Shown piece after piece: positions 1 to 8,486 of a stretch of DNA of 48,337 nt (position 1 is the stretch's first letter; the number at the start of each line of letters is the position of its first letter). This stretch comes from Gammaproteobacteria bacterium. GTDB lineage: Bacteria > Pseudomonadota > Gammaproteobacteria > Burkholderiales > Burkholderiaceae_C. The position numbers were made by a program, and so were the translations under genes. Location: contig JAHJOG010000219.1 of the NCBI GenBank assembly GCA_018820395.1, forward strand, positions 1-48,337. Reading direction: 5' to 3'. The notes beneath the pieces are model-generated. The model saw only the letters and a list, made by a program, of their open reading frames with translations, was not told where the DNA came from and searched no databases.

Positions 1-1
1 G

Positions 2-457
2 ATCATCGTGCTGTCGGCACGCAGCGACGAGTCCGACAAGATCGCCGCACTGGATGCGGGCGCGGACGATTACCTCACCAAGCCCTTCGGCGTGGGCGAG
101 CTGCTGGCCCGCGTGCGCGCGAGCCTCAGGCGCCAGCGCGCCGCCGGTGCGGACGACGCGCTGTTCTGCTTCGGCGACGTGGAGCTCGACCGCGCTGCGC
201 GCATCGTCCGCCGCGCGGGCGCCGAAGTGCACCTGACGCCCACCGAATACCGCTTGCTCTCGGTGCTGGTGCACAACGCAGGGCGCGTGCTCACCCACCG
301 CCAGTTGCTGCGCGAGGTGTGGGGGCCGGCGCATGCCGATCAGAGCCACTACCTGCGCGTGTACATGGGCCATCTGCGCCAGAAGTTGGAAGCCGACCCG
401 GCGCAGCCGCGCCATCTGCTGACCGAAACCGCGGTGGGCTATCGGCTGGTGCTCTGA
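2..457 (+). CDS. kdpE: Response regulator KdpE, C-terminal part (5' end outside window)
   Basis: OmpR/PhoB-type response regulator, cut by the window edge, so the phosphoacceptor Asp lies outside. The visible part begins at the receiver beta-4 strand (IIVLSAR), continues with the GADDYLTKPF stretch holding the conserved receiver Lys, and then a complete winged-helix DNA-binding domain (LTPTEYRLLSVL, then YLRVYMGHLRQKLE and GYRLVL at the end). The wording SARSDESDKIAALDAGADD is typical of KdpE, which acts with the sensor KdpD to control the Kdp potassium pump. kdpD and kdpFABC would be expected upstream, outside the window. Family membership is seen; the KdpE assignment is by similarity and fits the kup potassium transporter 5.4 kb away. 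Confidence 0.85.
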   Translation: MIVLSARSDESDKIAALDAGADDYLTKPFGVGELLARVRASLRRQRAAGADDALFCFGDVELDRAARIVRRAGAEVHLTPTEYRLLSVLVHNAGRVLTHRQLLREVWGPAHADQSHYLRVYMGHLRQKLEADPAQPRHLLTETAVGYRLVL

Positions 458-458
458 G

Positions 459-469
459 GAGCCGGGCTC
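459..469. terminator. Short hairpin between converging kdpE and aldehyde oxidoreductase operon
   Basis: Perfect inverted repeat GAGCC-G-GGCTC lying between the two stop codons of the converging genes. There is no T-run on either side, so intrinsic termination is not demonstrated. It belongs to a series of similar stem-loops at tail-to-tail junctions in this window. Confidence 0.3.
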
Positions 470-2552
470 ATTCCAACAGCTTGTCGGGTGTGAACGGAAG
501 GCCGCGCAGGCGCTTGCCGGTGGCGTTGAAGATGGCGTTGCCGATGGCCGCCGGCACGCCGACGATGCCGATCTCTCCGATGCCCTTGGCGCCGGTCGGC
601 CCGAAGTAGGGGTCGAACTCGTCGATCCACTCGGCCTGGATGTCGGGCACGTCCGCATGCGAGGCGATGTGATAGCCCGCCAGGTCGGCGTTGACCACGT
701 GGCCGAAGCGCGGGTCGATCACGCTTTCTTCGTGCAGCGCGGCGCCGAGGCCCATCGTCATGCCGCCGATGAATTGCGAGCGGGCGGTGAGCGGGTTGAT
801 GATGCGGCCGGCGGCGTACATGCCGAAGAGCCGCGCGACGTGCACCTCGCCCGTGACGGCGCTGACGCGCACTTGCGCGAAGTGCGCACCGAAGGCGTGG
901 CGCGAGCGCGACTTGAAGTCCTTCGGCAGGCGGCCGGCCGCCGTGGCGCGGGCGCCTTCGCGGGGTGCGTCGCCGTGCTTGGCGCGGAACCGGGCCGCGG
1001 CCTGCACGATGCTGTTGCCCCAGGTGTAGGTGCCCATGCTGCCGCCGGCGATCATTGCCCACGGCAGGCCGCTCCTTCCCAGCACCACGTCGACCTGGTC
1101 GAAGCGCACGCCGAGCGCGTCCGCGCCGATCTGCCCGAGGATGGTCAGCGCGCCCGTGCCGATGTCCGACGCCTGTAGCTCGACGCGATAACGCCCGTCC
1201 ACGTACCGGATGCCGGCGCGGGTGTTGAGCACATGCTGGTTGGGATAGAGGGCACTTGCCACGCCCAGGCCGATTCGCCATTCGCCGTCGCGGTGTTCGC
1301 CCGGTTGGGCGCTGCGCCGGTCCCAGCCGAAGAGGCGCGCGCCTTCGGTGAGGCAGCGCACGAGCTGCCGTGTGCTGAACGGGTGGCCGGTTTCGGGGTC
1401 GCGGTCGGGCTCGTTGGCGAGGCGCAGCGCGATCGGGTCGATGCCCATCTGCGCGGCGAGTTCGTCGATGGCGGTTTCCAGCGCGAACATGCCCGTGAAC
1501 TCGCCCGGCGCGCGCATGAACATGCCGGCCGGCAGGTCGAGCGGCACCAGCCGGTGCGTGGTGCGCAGGTTCGGGGTGGCGTACATCATGCGCACCGGCG
1601 TGGCCGTCTGTTCGGCGAATTCCTTGTGGCGCGCGGTCGGTGCGACAGCATGGTGTTCGATGGCCACGAAGCGACCGACCGCATCGGCGCCCAGCCGGAT
1701 GTGCTGGTGGCTTGCCGGCCGGTGGCCGGTGCCGACAAACATCTGCTGGCGCGTCAACGCGCACTTGACGGCGCGGCCGCGCAGCAGCTTGGCGGCCATG
1801 GCGGTCAGCACGATGTGCGGGTGCGGAATCGCCTTGCTGCCGAAGGAGCCACCGACGAAAGGCGAGATCACCTCGATCTGCGACGGCAGCAACCCGAGCA
1901 GCGGCCCGACGATCAGCGACACGGCGAGCGGACCCTGGTTGGCGTCGTACAGCGTCAGGCGCTTGCGGGTCGGCCAGAGCGATCGGCCGGCATGCCAGAG
2001 CGCGATGACCGCGTGCGGTTCGAGCGGGTTGTGGTGCTCGAAGGGCGTGGTGTAGACCTGGTCGAGCGTGAAGCGCGCCTGGGCGAAGCCCGCCTCCGGA
2101 TCGCCCCGCAGGCTGTCGGCGGGCTTGCCCGAATTCACCTTGCGCGGTGCGTAGAGGCCGGGATGGTCGGCGCGGAATCCGGCGTCGTGCGGCAGGGGCT
2201 CGTACTCGACCGCGACGAGGCTGGCCGCATGTCGCGCGGCCTCGGGCGTTTCGGCCACCACCGCGCCGATGAATTCGCCCTTGAAGCGGATGTCGGTCGA
2301 CTGCAGCAGCACGAGCTCTGGGTCGGTGCGCAGCCACAGGCGCGGCGCGTTGGCATGTGTCATCACCAGAAGCACGCCGGGCTGGGCCTGGGCGGCCGAA
2401 GCGTCGATGCGCCGGATGCGGCCGCGCGCGATGGCGGACACGATCGGATAGAGATAGGTCGGCCGGTCGACGGAGTGCTCGTACGCGTAGGGCGCGGTGC
2501 CGGTCACCTTGCGGACGCCGTCGATGCGGGTGAGCGGCTGGCCGACGCTCAT
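468..2552 (-). CDS. paoC: Aldehyde oxidoreductase, molybdenum-binding subunit (PaoC/YagR type)
   Basis: Large subunit of a xanthine dehydrogenase-family molybdenum hydroxylase, 694 aa. It would bind the molybdopterin cytosine dinucleotide cofactor and oxidise aldehydes or N-heterocycles. The N-terminal small domain carries FKGEFIGAVVAET; the cofactor domain shows FVGGSFGSKA and an APGEF(T) motif; the catalytic Glu is in GAKGIGEIG near residue 660. Its ATG overlaps the stop of the FAD-subunit gene by 4 bp (ATGA), so the three subunits are translationally coupled. The four-cysteine insertion in the partner FAD subunit points to the periplasmic PaoABC class rather than to xanthine dehydrogenase or CO dehydrogenase. 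The substrate is not known from sequence. Confidence 0.85.
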   Translation of the reverse strand: MSVGQPLTRIDGVRKVTGTAPYAYEHSVDRPTYLYPIVSAIARGRIRRIDASAAQAQPGVLLVMTHANAPRLWLRTDPELVLLQSTDIRFKGEFIGAVVAETPEAARHAASLVAVEYEPLPHDAGFRADHPGLYAPRKVNSGKPADSLRGDPEAGFAQARFTLDQVYTTPFEHHNPLEPHAVIALWHAGRSLWPTRKRLTLYDANQGPLAVSLIVGPLLGLLPSQIEVISPFVGGSFGSKAIPHPHIVLTAMAAKLLRGRAVKCALTRQQMFVGTGHRPASHQHIRLGADAVGRFVAIEHHAVAPTARHKEFAEQTATPVRMMYATPNLRTTHRLVPLDLPAGMFMRAPGEFTGMFALETAIDELAAQMGIDPIALRLANEPDRDPETGHPFSTRQLVRCLTEGARLFGWDRRSAQPGEHRDGEWRIGLGVASALYPNQHVLNTRAGIRYVDGRYRVELQASDIGTGALTILGQIGADALGVRFDQVDVVLGRSGLPWAMIAGGSMGTYTWGNSIVQAAARFRAKHGDAPREGARATAAGRLPKDFKSRSRHAFGAHFAQVRVSAVTGEVHVARLFGMYAAGRIINPLTARSQFIGGMTMGLGAALHEESVIDPRFGHVVNADLAGYHIASHADVPDIQAEWIDEFDPYFGPTGAKGIGEIGIVGVPAAIGNAIFNATGKRLRGLPFTPDKLLE

Positions 2553-3535
2553 GGCGCGCGGCCTCCGGCCAGCTCGCCGAGCACGGCGGCGAGGGTGTTG
2601 CGCAGCATCGGGAGCTTGAAGGCGTTGTCCGGGACGGGGCGGGCGAACTGCAGTTCGGCGTCGGCCGCGGCGACGAAGGCGGCGTGCGTGGCGGGGCCGT
2701 TTCGCAGGGCCTGCTCGGCGCGCGCGGCGCGGTGCGGCTTGTGGGAGGCGCCGCCGAGTGCGATCCGCACGTCGTGCACGATGCCGTCGCGCACGTCGAG
2801 CGCCGCGGCGACCGACACCAGGGCGAAGGCGTAGGAGGCGCGATCGCGCACCTTGCGGTAGGCGGAGTTCGCGGCCAGAGGGAGCGGCGCGATCTCGATG
2901 GCCGTGATCAGCTCGTCGGGCGCGAGGTGCGTGTCGCGCTCCGGCTCATCGCCCGGCAGCCGATGGAAGTCCGAGAAGCCGATGCGCCGCACGCCGTCCC
3001 GCCCGTGCACGACGACCGCCGCATCGAGCGCGGCCAGCGCCACGCACAGATCGGACGGATGCACCGCGACGCAGGCATCCGATGCGCCGAAGAGCGCGTT
3101 GTAGCGGCCGAAGCCTTCGTGCGCCGAACAGCCCGACCCGGGCTCGCGCTTGTTGCACGGCGTGCTGGTGTCCTGGAAGTACACGCAGCGCGTGCGCTGC
3201 ATCAGGTTGCCGCCGGCGGTGGCCATGTTGCGCAGCTGGCCCGATGCGCCGGCGAGCAGGGCCTGCGAGACGAAGGGCATCGACTGCCGGACGAGCGGGT
3301 GCGCAGCCATGTCGCTGTTGCGCGCCAGGGCGCCGATGCGCAGCCCGCCGTCGTCGGTGCGCTCGATCTCGTCGAGCCCCAGGCGGCCGATGTCGACCAC
3401 CCGGGCCGGCGCGCGCAGGCCCAGGCGCAGGTGGTCGATGAGGTTGGTGCCGCCGGCGAGGAAGGCGCCGTCGCCGCCGAGCTGTTCGACGGCGTCGGCG
3501 ACGCTCTCTGCCCGGTGGTAGTCGAAGGGGCTCAT
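2549..3535 (-). CDS. paoB: Aldehyde oxidoreductase, FAD-binding subunit with 4Fe-4S insertion (PaoB type)
   Basis: Middle subunit, 328 aa, passing electrons between the 2Fe-2S subunit and an acceptor. The FAD-binding motif is FLAGGTNLIDHLRLG (from residue 25) and a second flavin-binding stretch is ATAGGNLMQRTRC. A cysteine-bearing insertion follows, with Cys117, Cys127, Cys136 and Cys155; this is the extra 4Fe-4S site known in E. coli PaoB and in the beta subunit of 4-hydroxybenzoyl-CoA reductase. The start MSPFDYHRAE was chosen because it overlaps the upstream stop by 4 bp and matches family N-termini; the frame stays open further upstream but does not look coding there. Overlaps both neighbours by 4 bp. 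Confidence 0.87.
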   Translation of the reverse strand: MSPFDYHRAESVADAVEQLGGDGAFLAGGTNLIDHLRLGLRAPARVVDIGRLGLDEIERTDDGGLRIGALARNSDMAAHPLVRQSMPFVSQALLAGASGQLRNMATAGGNLMQRTRCVYFQDTSTPCNKREPGSGCSAHEGFGRYNALFGASDACVAVHPSDLCVALAALDAAVVVHGRDGVRRIGFSDFHRLPGDEPERDTHLAPDELITAIEIAPLPLAANSAYRKVRDRASYAFALVSVAAALDVRDGIVHDVRIALGGASHKPHRAARAEQALRNGPATHAAFVAAADAELQFARPVPDNAFKLPMLRNTLAAVLGELAGGRAP

Positions 3536-4035
3536 CGCGACACCTCGCGGATCGCCGCGACGATGCGCACGTAAGCGCCGCAGCGGCAGAGGTTGCCGCT
3601 CATGCGTTCGCGGATCTCTTCGTCCGTCAGCTCGAAGGGGGCGTTGACATCGCGAGTCGCGTGGCTGGGGTGCCCCGCACGGAACTCTTCGAGCATGCCG
3701 ATGGCCGAGCAGACCTGCCCGGGCGTGCAGTAGCCGCACTGCAGTCCGTCGTGTTCGATCAGGGCCTGCTGCAGCGGGTGCAGCGCAGCCCCGTCGGCCA
3801 GACCTTCGGCCGTGACGACCTCCGAGCCGTCGCGCGACACGGCGAGGCACAGGCACGACAGCACGCGTCGGCCGTCGAGCAGCACGGTGCAGGCGCCGCA
3901 CTGCCCGTGGTCGCAGCCTTTCTTGACGGAAGTGACGCCCAGATGGTCGCGCAGGGCGTCGAGCAGGCTCACGCGCGGATCGAGATGCAGCGTCTCGTCG
4001 CGGCCATTGACTTTCAGGGTCAGCGCCAGTTTCAT
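3532..4035 (-). CDS. paoA: Aldehyde oxidoreductase, 2Fe-2S subunit (PaoA type, no Tat signal)
   Basis: First gene of the operon, 167 aa. The N-terminal plant-ferredoxin-like domain has CDHGQCGACT plus Cys61 (ligands Cys41, 46, 49, 61). The C-terminal helical 2Fe-2S domain has CGYC (100, 103) and CRC (150, 152). PaoA of E. coli carries a long twin-arginine signal that exports the whole complex. Here the protein starts directly at the ferredoxin domain (MKLALTLKVN). An 18-residue upstream extension is open but contains no Tat or hydrophobic segment, so the complex is probably cytoplasmic. No XdhC/PaoD-type cofactor-insertion chaperone is adjacent. Confidence 0.86.
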   Translation of the reverse strand: MKLALTLKVNGRDETLHLDPRVSLLDALRDHLGVTSVKKGCDHGQCGACTVLLDGRRVLSCLCLAVSRDGSEVVTAEGLADGAALHPLQQALIEHDGLQCGYCTPGQVCSAIGMLEEFRAGHPSHATRDVNAPFELTDEEIRERMSGNLCRCGAYVRIVAAIREVSR

Positions 4036-4141
4036 GGAAGGTCCGATCGGTGGGCGCCAGTGTGGCACCGCTTCGGCCCGGCGCAAATCGTGCGCGCGAA
4101 TATCCCCGGCAGCCGCCAGAGCGCCGGCCGCCCTCCGCCCG

Positions 4142-5692
4142 TCAGCCGACGTTCATCGAAGGCCCTTGCGCCAACGACGTGTCGAAACGGCTCTGCAACA
4201 CGAAGGCGAAGTGGGTGCCCTTGCCGACTTCGGACTGCAGTTCGATCTGGCAACGCAGCAGCTGCGCCAGCCGGTTGACGATCGACAGGCCGAGGCCCAC
4301 GCCGTCTTCGGACAATGCTTCCTGGTGGTCCACGCGATAGAACTCGTCGAAGACTTTTTCCAGGTCGGCCGCGGGAATGCCCAGCCCCTGGTCGCTGACG
4401 CGGATGCGCACCGTGCCGTTGGTCGCCCGCGCCACGATGCGCACGCGCGTGTGCGCCGGGCTGTACTTGATGGCGTTGGAAACGACGTTGGCGATCATGC
4501 GGCGCAGCCGGACCGGGTCGGTTTCGATGACGGCGTCGGCGCTCTGCACGGTGAGTTCGATCGACTTGGCCTTTGCAGTGGCTTCGAACTGGTCGTGCAG
4601 CTCCTCGAGCAGCGCCTTGACGCGCACCGGCTCGATGCGCAGCTTGACGTTGCCGCTGTCCAGGTGCGCCAGGTCGAACAGCGAATCGAACAGGTGGCGC
4701 ACCGCCGTGCTGGCACGCGCGATGCGCGGCGCCAGCGCCAAATGCTCTTCAGGGCAGTCCACCAGCTGCTGGGCATAGAGCGACAGGGCCATGGTGGGCT
4801 GGCGCAGGTCGTGGGCCGCGGCACTCACGAAGCGGCACTTGGCGTCGGCCAGGTCGCGCGCCTGCTTCTCGCGCTGGGCCATGTCGTACTGCAGCTCGAA
4901 CTGCGCGCGCTGGACGACGTAGATGCGGCGGGCGAGGGAGCGCAGCAGCCACCAGTAGTAGAAGGGCACCAGCACGAAGACCCAGCCGCTCTGGTTCTTC
5001 AGATTGAGCCCGGCGTTCAGGCGCTCCACGGAGTTCGAATGGCCCCAGGTCACGGCGACGAGGCAGGCGATGAAGGTCGCGAACAGGCTGTGCATGAAGG
5101 TCCGCGCCAGGGCTGGCACGCTGGCCGACCCCATCAGCGGAAGTGCAGCCACGCAGGCCAGGATCAGGGCGCAGCTGAACAGGTTGACGCCGAGGGGCTG
5201 GCTGGCGTGGAGCAGCACCGACGAACCCCAAAGCGCGCCGGACAAGGTGTAGATCGGCCGCATTTCCTGGACGAAGCGCCGGCGCGCGGCCGGATCGTCG
5301 AAGGCGCCTTCATGCGCATGCCGGCGTTCGAAGCGCCATTTGAGCGTGATGAGCGCGATTCCGGCAAAGAACCAGGCCAGAAGGGCGCCGAGTTCGGCCA
5401 GGTCCCAGCACAGGGCGACCATCGCGACGGTGAGGACCGGCATGGCGATTCGCCGGTGTCCCGTCTCGCGCAAGAAGAACTTCAGCAGATCGCGTTCGAC
5501 GGCGTTGGTGCGGCGCGCGGACGGCGCTTGCCGCGAATCGGCCGACGCCGGGGCGCCATTGACCGCGCGAACGTAGGTCGGGGGTGTGCCTGTGGGCTTG
5601 TCGTCCGCCGATGCCGGTGCAGCGGGGTGCGGTCGTTGGACCCGCCGGCCCGGAAGGCGCAGCGCGGCATGGACGGTTTCGTGGCGGGGCAT
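4142..5692 (-). CDS. Sensor histidine kinase (orphan, membrane-bound)
   Basis: 516 aa. A disordered Pro/Ala-rich N-terminus of about 65 residues is followed by several hydrophobic segments (about 85-115, 150-215 and 235-255), then the kinase core. The H-box reads AAAHDLRQP with phosphoacceptor His294; the N-box is NVVSNAIKYSP, the G1 box DQGLGIP and the G2 box GVGLGLSIV. H-boxes of the HDLRQP kind occur in hybrid or quorum-type kinases. No receiver domain and no response-regulator gene is adjacent; the closest is kdpE at the window start. It has its own promoter region shared with the divergent kup. The signal sensed is unknown. The first ATG was taken, but a start some 60 residues further in is possible. 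Confidence 0.85.
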   Translation of the reverse strand: MPRHETVHAALRLPGRRVQRPHPAAPASADDKPTGTPPTYVRAVNGAPASADSRQAPSARRTNAVERDLLKFFLRETGHRRIAMPVLTVAMVALCWDLAELGALLAWFFAGIALITLKWRFERRHAHEGAFDDPAARRRFVQEMRPIYTLSGALWGSSVLLHASQPLGVNLFSCALILACVAALPLMGSASVPALARTFMHSLFATFIACLVAVTWGHSNSVERLNAGLNLKNQSGWVFVLVPFYYWWLLRSLARRIYVVQRAQFELQYDMAQREKQARDLADAKCRFVSAAAHDLRQPTMALSLYAQQLVDCPEEHLALAPRIARASTAVRHLFDSLFDLAHLDSGNVKLRIEPVRVKALLEELHDQFEATAKAKSIELTVQSADAVIETDPVRLRRMIANVVSNAIKYSPAHTRVRIVARATNGTVRIRVSDQGLGIPAADLEKVFDEFYRVDHQEALSEDGVGLGLSIVNRLAQLLRCQIELQSEVGKGTHFAFVLQSRFDTSLAQGPSMNVG

Positions 5693-5839
5693 CGGTCGTT
5701 TTTCTCGTCGTCGTGGGGCGGCCGTGCCCTCGCATTTTTGTTAAGCAAGCTCTCCACTCATTTTCGGTCGTCACCGCGCGCCCGAAACGCCGGCACGGTG
5801 ACTAACGCACACAATCTGGACGAAACTGGCGTCGCACTA

Positions 5840-5872
5840 CTTTGGTATTCGCGCAAATCACGAATACCAAAG
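5840..5872. promoter_or_regulatory. Perfect 12-bp-arm inverted repeat in the kup leader
   Basis: Arms CTTTGGTATTCG (5840-5851) and CGAATACCAAAG (5861-5872) are exact reverse complements separated by 9 bp. The repeat ends 28 bp before the kup ATG, in the 208-bp region between the divergent sensor kinase and kup. No T-run follows, so it is not a normal terminator, and no clear Shine-Dalgarno is seen before kup. It could be a dimeric repressor or activator operator, or an RNA hairpin controlling kup translation. Confidence 0.6.
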
Positions 5873-5900
5873 GGTTCTTCCCTCACTTGCAGCACTTTTC

Positions 5901-7814
5901 ATGTCCTCCGTCGCCCCCCTGAATTCGACTTCTCCCGAGCCTCCGTCTCGAACCGCCCGGGCCGCGATCGTGGTGGCTGCGCTCGGTGTGGTCTTCGGCG
6001 ACATCGGCACGTCGCCGCTCTATGCCTTCAAGGAGACCATGAACCCGAGCCACGGCGTGGCCTTCAGCCCGGAAGCGGTGCTGGGCGTGCTGTCGCTGAT
6101 CTTCTGGGGGCTGCTCTTCGTGGTGACGCTGAAGTACGTGGTGTTCGTGCTGCGCGCCGATCACGACGGCGAAGGCGGCATCCTGGCGTTGCAGGCGCTG
6201 GCCCGCAATGCGGTCGGCAAGTCGCCAGCGCATGGCTGGGTGCCTCGGGCGGTCACGGCGCTCGGTCTGGTCGGGGCCGGCATGTTCTTCGGCGACAGCC
6301 TCATCACGCCGGCGATTTCGGTGCTGTCGGCGGTCGAGGGGCTCGAGGTGCAGGCCCCCGGCCTGAAGCCCTACGTGGTGCCGATCGCGACGACGATTCT
6401 CGTCGCACTGTTTTCCGTGCAGCGCTGGGGCACGCACCGCGTGGGCCGGCTGTTCGGGCCGATCATGCTGCTGTGGTTCGGCATTCTGGCGGTGGCCGGT
6501 GTGCGGCAGATGCTGCAGCAACCGGCCGTCTTCGCGGCGCTCGATCCGCGCTACGCGGTGCAGTTCCTGGTCGGGCATTCGGCACAGGCGCTGGCGGTGC
6601 TGGGCGCCGTGTTTCTGGCCTTCACGGGCGGAGAGGCGCTGTATGCCGACATGGGGCATTTCGGCGCACGCCCGATCCGGCTGGCCTGGCTGTTCATCGC
6701 GCTGCCTTCGCTGGTGCTGAACTATTTCGGCCAGGGGGCGCTGGTGCTGTCGAACCCGACGGCGATCGACAGCCCGTTCTTCCGGCTGTTTCCGGACTGG
6801 GCGCTGCTGCCCATGGTGCTGCTCGCGTCGATGGCGACGGTGATCGCGTCGCAGGCCGTCATTTCGGGCGCGTTCTCTATCACGGCGCAGGCGATGCGCA
6901 TGGGCTACCTGCCGCGCATGCGCCTGGTGCAGACGTCCGACAGCGCGATCGGCGAGGTCTACGTCCCGCCGATCAACTGGATGCTGATGGTGGGCGTGGT
7001 GGCGCTGGTGTTCGGTTTCCGCAGTTCGGATGCGCTTTCGTCCGCCTACGGGATCGCGGTGTCGATCACCATGGTCACCACCACGCTGCTCGCCGGGGTG
7101 GTCGCGCTTCGGCTGTGGCGCTGGAACCGCGTGCTGGTGGTGGTGGCGGTGCTGCTCTTCGCGGCGGTCGATCTGATCTTCGTGGTCGCCAACAGCCTGA
7201 AGATCGCCGAGGGCGGCTGGTTCACGTTGGCCGTCGCGGGCGTGATGCTGCTGATCTTCACCACCTGGGCGCGCGGACGCGAACTGGGTTTGCGAAACGC
7301 CGCCGAAAGCAGCATTCCGCTGGACGATTTCGTGAAGTCGCTGGCGGTGCACATGCCGCACCGCGTGAGCGGCACGGCCGTTTTTCTCAACGCCGACGCC
7401 CGGACGGTGCCGCACGCGCTGCTGCACAACCTCAAGCACAACCAGGTGCTGCATCGGCACGTGATCGTGCTGCGGGTGCTGTCGTGCGACACGCCTCGCG
7501 TCGACGCGGCCCAGCGCATCGAGGCGCGCGACTTGGGCCACGGCCTGTGGGCGGCCACCGCGCGGCACGGCTTCATGGAACGGCCGGACGTGCCGGAGTT
7601 CGTCCGCATCCTGGCCTACCAGAAGGGGCTGCAGTGCGAGGCGATGTCCACGTCGTACTTCGTGTCGCGAGCGTCGCTCGCCACTCGCCGTGCGCCCGGT
7701 CTGGGCGTGCTGCGCAGCGCGCTCTTCGGCTGGCTGCAGCGCAATGCCGGCCGCGCGTCGGACTACTTCGGGCTGCCGCCCAACCGGCTGGTGGAAATCG
7801 GCCAGCGCACCTAG
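5901..7814 (+). CDS. kup: Kup-family low-affinity potassium transporter
   Basis: 637 aa, the usual length for Kup/HAK/KT proteins. It imports K+ with protons across the inner membrane. The family signature VFGDIGTSPLYAFKET lies at residues 31-46, followed by about twelve transmembrane helices; GDSLITPAISVLSAVEG is the second conserved stretch. The C-terminal soluble domain starts near residue 470 (VHMPHRVSGTAVF) and holds the VLSCDTPRV and YFVSR elements. The start MSSVAPLN was chosen as the only ATG ahead of the first helix; no good ribosome-binding site precedes it, and a strong inverted repeat sits just upstream. Transcribed away from the sensor kinase. Confidence 0.95.
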   Translation: MSSVAPLNSTSPEPPSRTARAAIVVAALGVVFGDIGTSPLYAFKETMNPSHGVAFSPEAVLGVLSLIFWGLLFVVTLKYVVFVLRADHDGEGGILALQALARNAVGKSPAHGWVPRAVTALGLVGAGMFFGDSLITPAISVLSAVEGLEVQAPGLKPYVVPIATTILVALFSVQRWGTHRVGRLFGPIMLLWFGILAVAGVRQMLQQPAVFAALDPRYAVQFLVGHSAQALAVLGAVFLAFTGGEALYADMGHFGARPIRLAWLFIALPSLVLNYFGQGALVLSNPTAIDSPFFRLFPDWALLPMVLLASMATVIASQAVISGAFSITAQAMRMGYLPRMRLVQTSDSAIGEVYVPPINWMLMVGVVALVFGFRSSDALSSAYGIAVSITMVTTTLLAGVVALRLWRWNRVLVVVAVLLFAAVDLIFVVANSLKIAEGGWFTLAVAGVMLLIFTTWARGRELGLRNAAESSIPLDDFVKSLAVHMPHRVSGTAVFLNADARTVPHALLHNLKHNQVLHRHVIVLRVLSCDTPRVDAAQRIEARDLGHGLWAATARHGFMERPDVPEFVRILAYQKGLQCEAMSTSYFVSRASLATRRAPGLGVLRSALFGWLQRNAGRASDYFGLPPNRLVEIGQRT

Positions 7815-7834
7815 GCGCCGACCCGGCGCCTAGG
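7810..7834. terminator. Hairpin at the kup/NnrU convergent junction
   Basis: Perfect 10-bp inverted repeat, CCTAGGCGCC and GGCGCCTAGG around a GACCC loop. The left arm contains the kup stop codon TAG. No T-tract follows, so termination or 3'-end protection by this stem is an inference from its position between converging genes. Confidence 0.6.
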
Positions 7835-7853
7835 CGATCGGCAGCGCGCCCGA

Positions 7854-8429
7854 TCAGCCCATCGGCGACACGCCGATCAGCCAGACGTGCGCGCGGAACA
7901 TGAACAGGAGGTACACGGCGATGCCGCCCACGAGCGCGATGACGTCGTTGAGAGCGCTCGGCGGTGCGGTCGGCGGACCGCCCGGCGTCGCGCGGCGCTT
8001 GACCGAGATGCGGTCGGCCACCGCCCACGCCAGGAAGGCGCCGAACAGGACCACGTCCGCCAGCGTGCCATTGGCCAGCAGGTGCGCCGTGGCCCAGAAC
8101 TTCACCGCGAGCAGCATCGGGTGCTTGGCAGCGCGCTGGATGCGCCCTGGCAGGTAGGCGGCGAACAGCAGCGGAAACACCGGCAGCATGAGGAGCAGTG
8201 CGACATGCCGGAGCCCGGCCGGCGGCGAATACAGCACCACGGGCTGCTGCCGCGCCAGGCCGTACCCGTACACCAGCAGCACGAAGCCGACCAACGACAC
8301 CAGCGCATAAACGGCCTTCCACGGGCCCAGCCCGAGCTTCGTCGCCTGCGCATTGCGCCAACCGGGCGCGACGATGGAGACGGAATGCACGCCGAGGAAA
8401 AGAATCAGTCCGAGGACGAGGAGCAGCAT
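7854..8429 (-). CDS. NnrU-family membrane protein
   Basis: 191 aa integral membrane protein with five or six hydrophobic helices: 1-20 (LLLVLGLILFLGVHS), about 38-57, 72-90, 105-135 and 160-185. The N-terminal FLGVHSVSIV, the KHPMLLAVKFWATAHLLANG centre and the C-terminal RAHVWLIGVSPMG are the NnrU family pattern. NnrU was named from nitrite/nitric oxide reductase regions, but most members stand outside such clusters, as here, and their biochemical role is unsettled. It converges on kup and diverges from the Fic gene. Confidence 0.85.
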   Translation of the reverse strand: MLLLVLGLILFLGVHSVSIVAPGWRNAQATKLGLGPWKAVYALVSLVGFVLLVYGYGLARQQPVVLYSPPAGLRHVALLLMLPVFPLLFAAYLPGRIQRAAKHPMLLAVKFWATAHLLANGTLADVVLFGAFLAWAVADRISVKRRATPGGPPTAPPSALNDVIALVGGIAVYLLFMFRAHVWLIGVSPMG

Positions 8430-8486
8430 GGGGTCACCTTTGTGGGCGGCCGATGCCGCTTATGCACGCATCATGCACGGGTGCCG

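Noticed and set aside
439-2337. Long minus-strand frame overlapping the molybdenum subunit
   Set aside because: Out-of-frame shadow of the aldehyde oxidoreductase gene with Arg-rich, domain-free sequence.
468-4035. Xanthine dehydrogenase or CO dehydrogenase
   Set aside because: The FAD subunit has the four-Cys insertion of the PaoB type, and the large subunit lacks the CO dehydrogenase active-site loop.
5840-5872. kup leader repeat as a c-di-AMP riboswitch
   Set aside because: A simple perfect stem has none of the multi-helix architecture of that riboswitch, and c-di-AMP signalling is not expected in betaproteobacteria.
3812-7903. A 4-kb open frame on the plus strand across the Pao operon, the kinase and kup
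   Set aside because: It runs antisense to or out of frame with well-supported genes, has Arg/Ala/Gly-rich composition and no domain; it is an artefact of high GC content.
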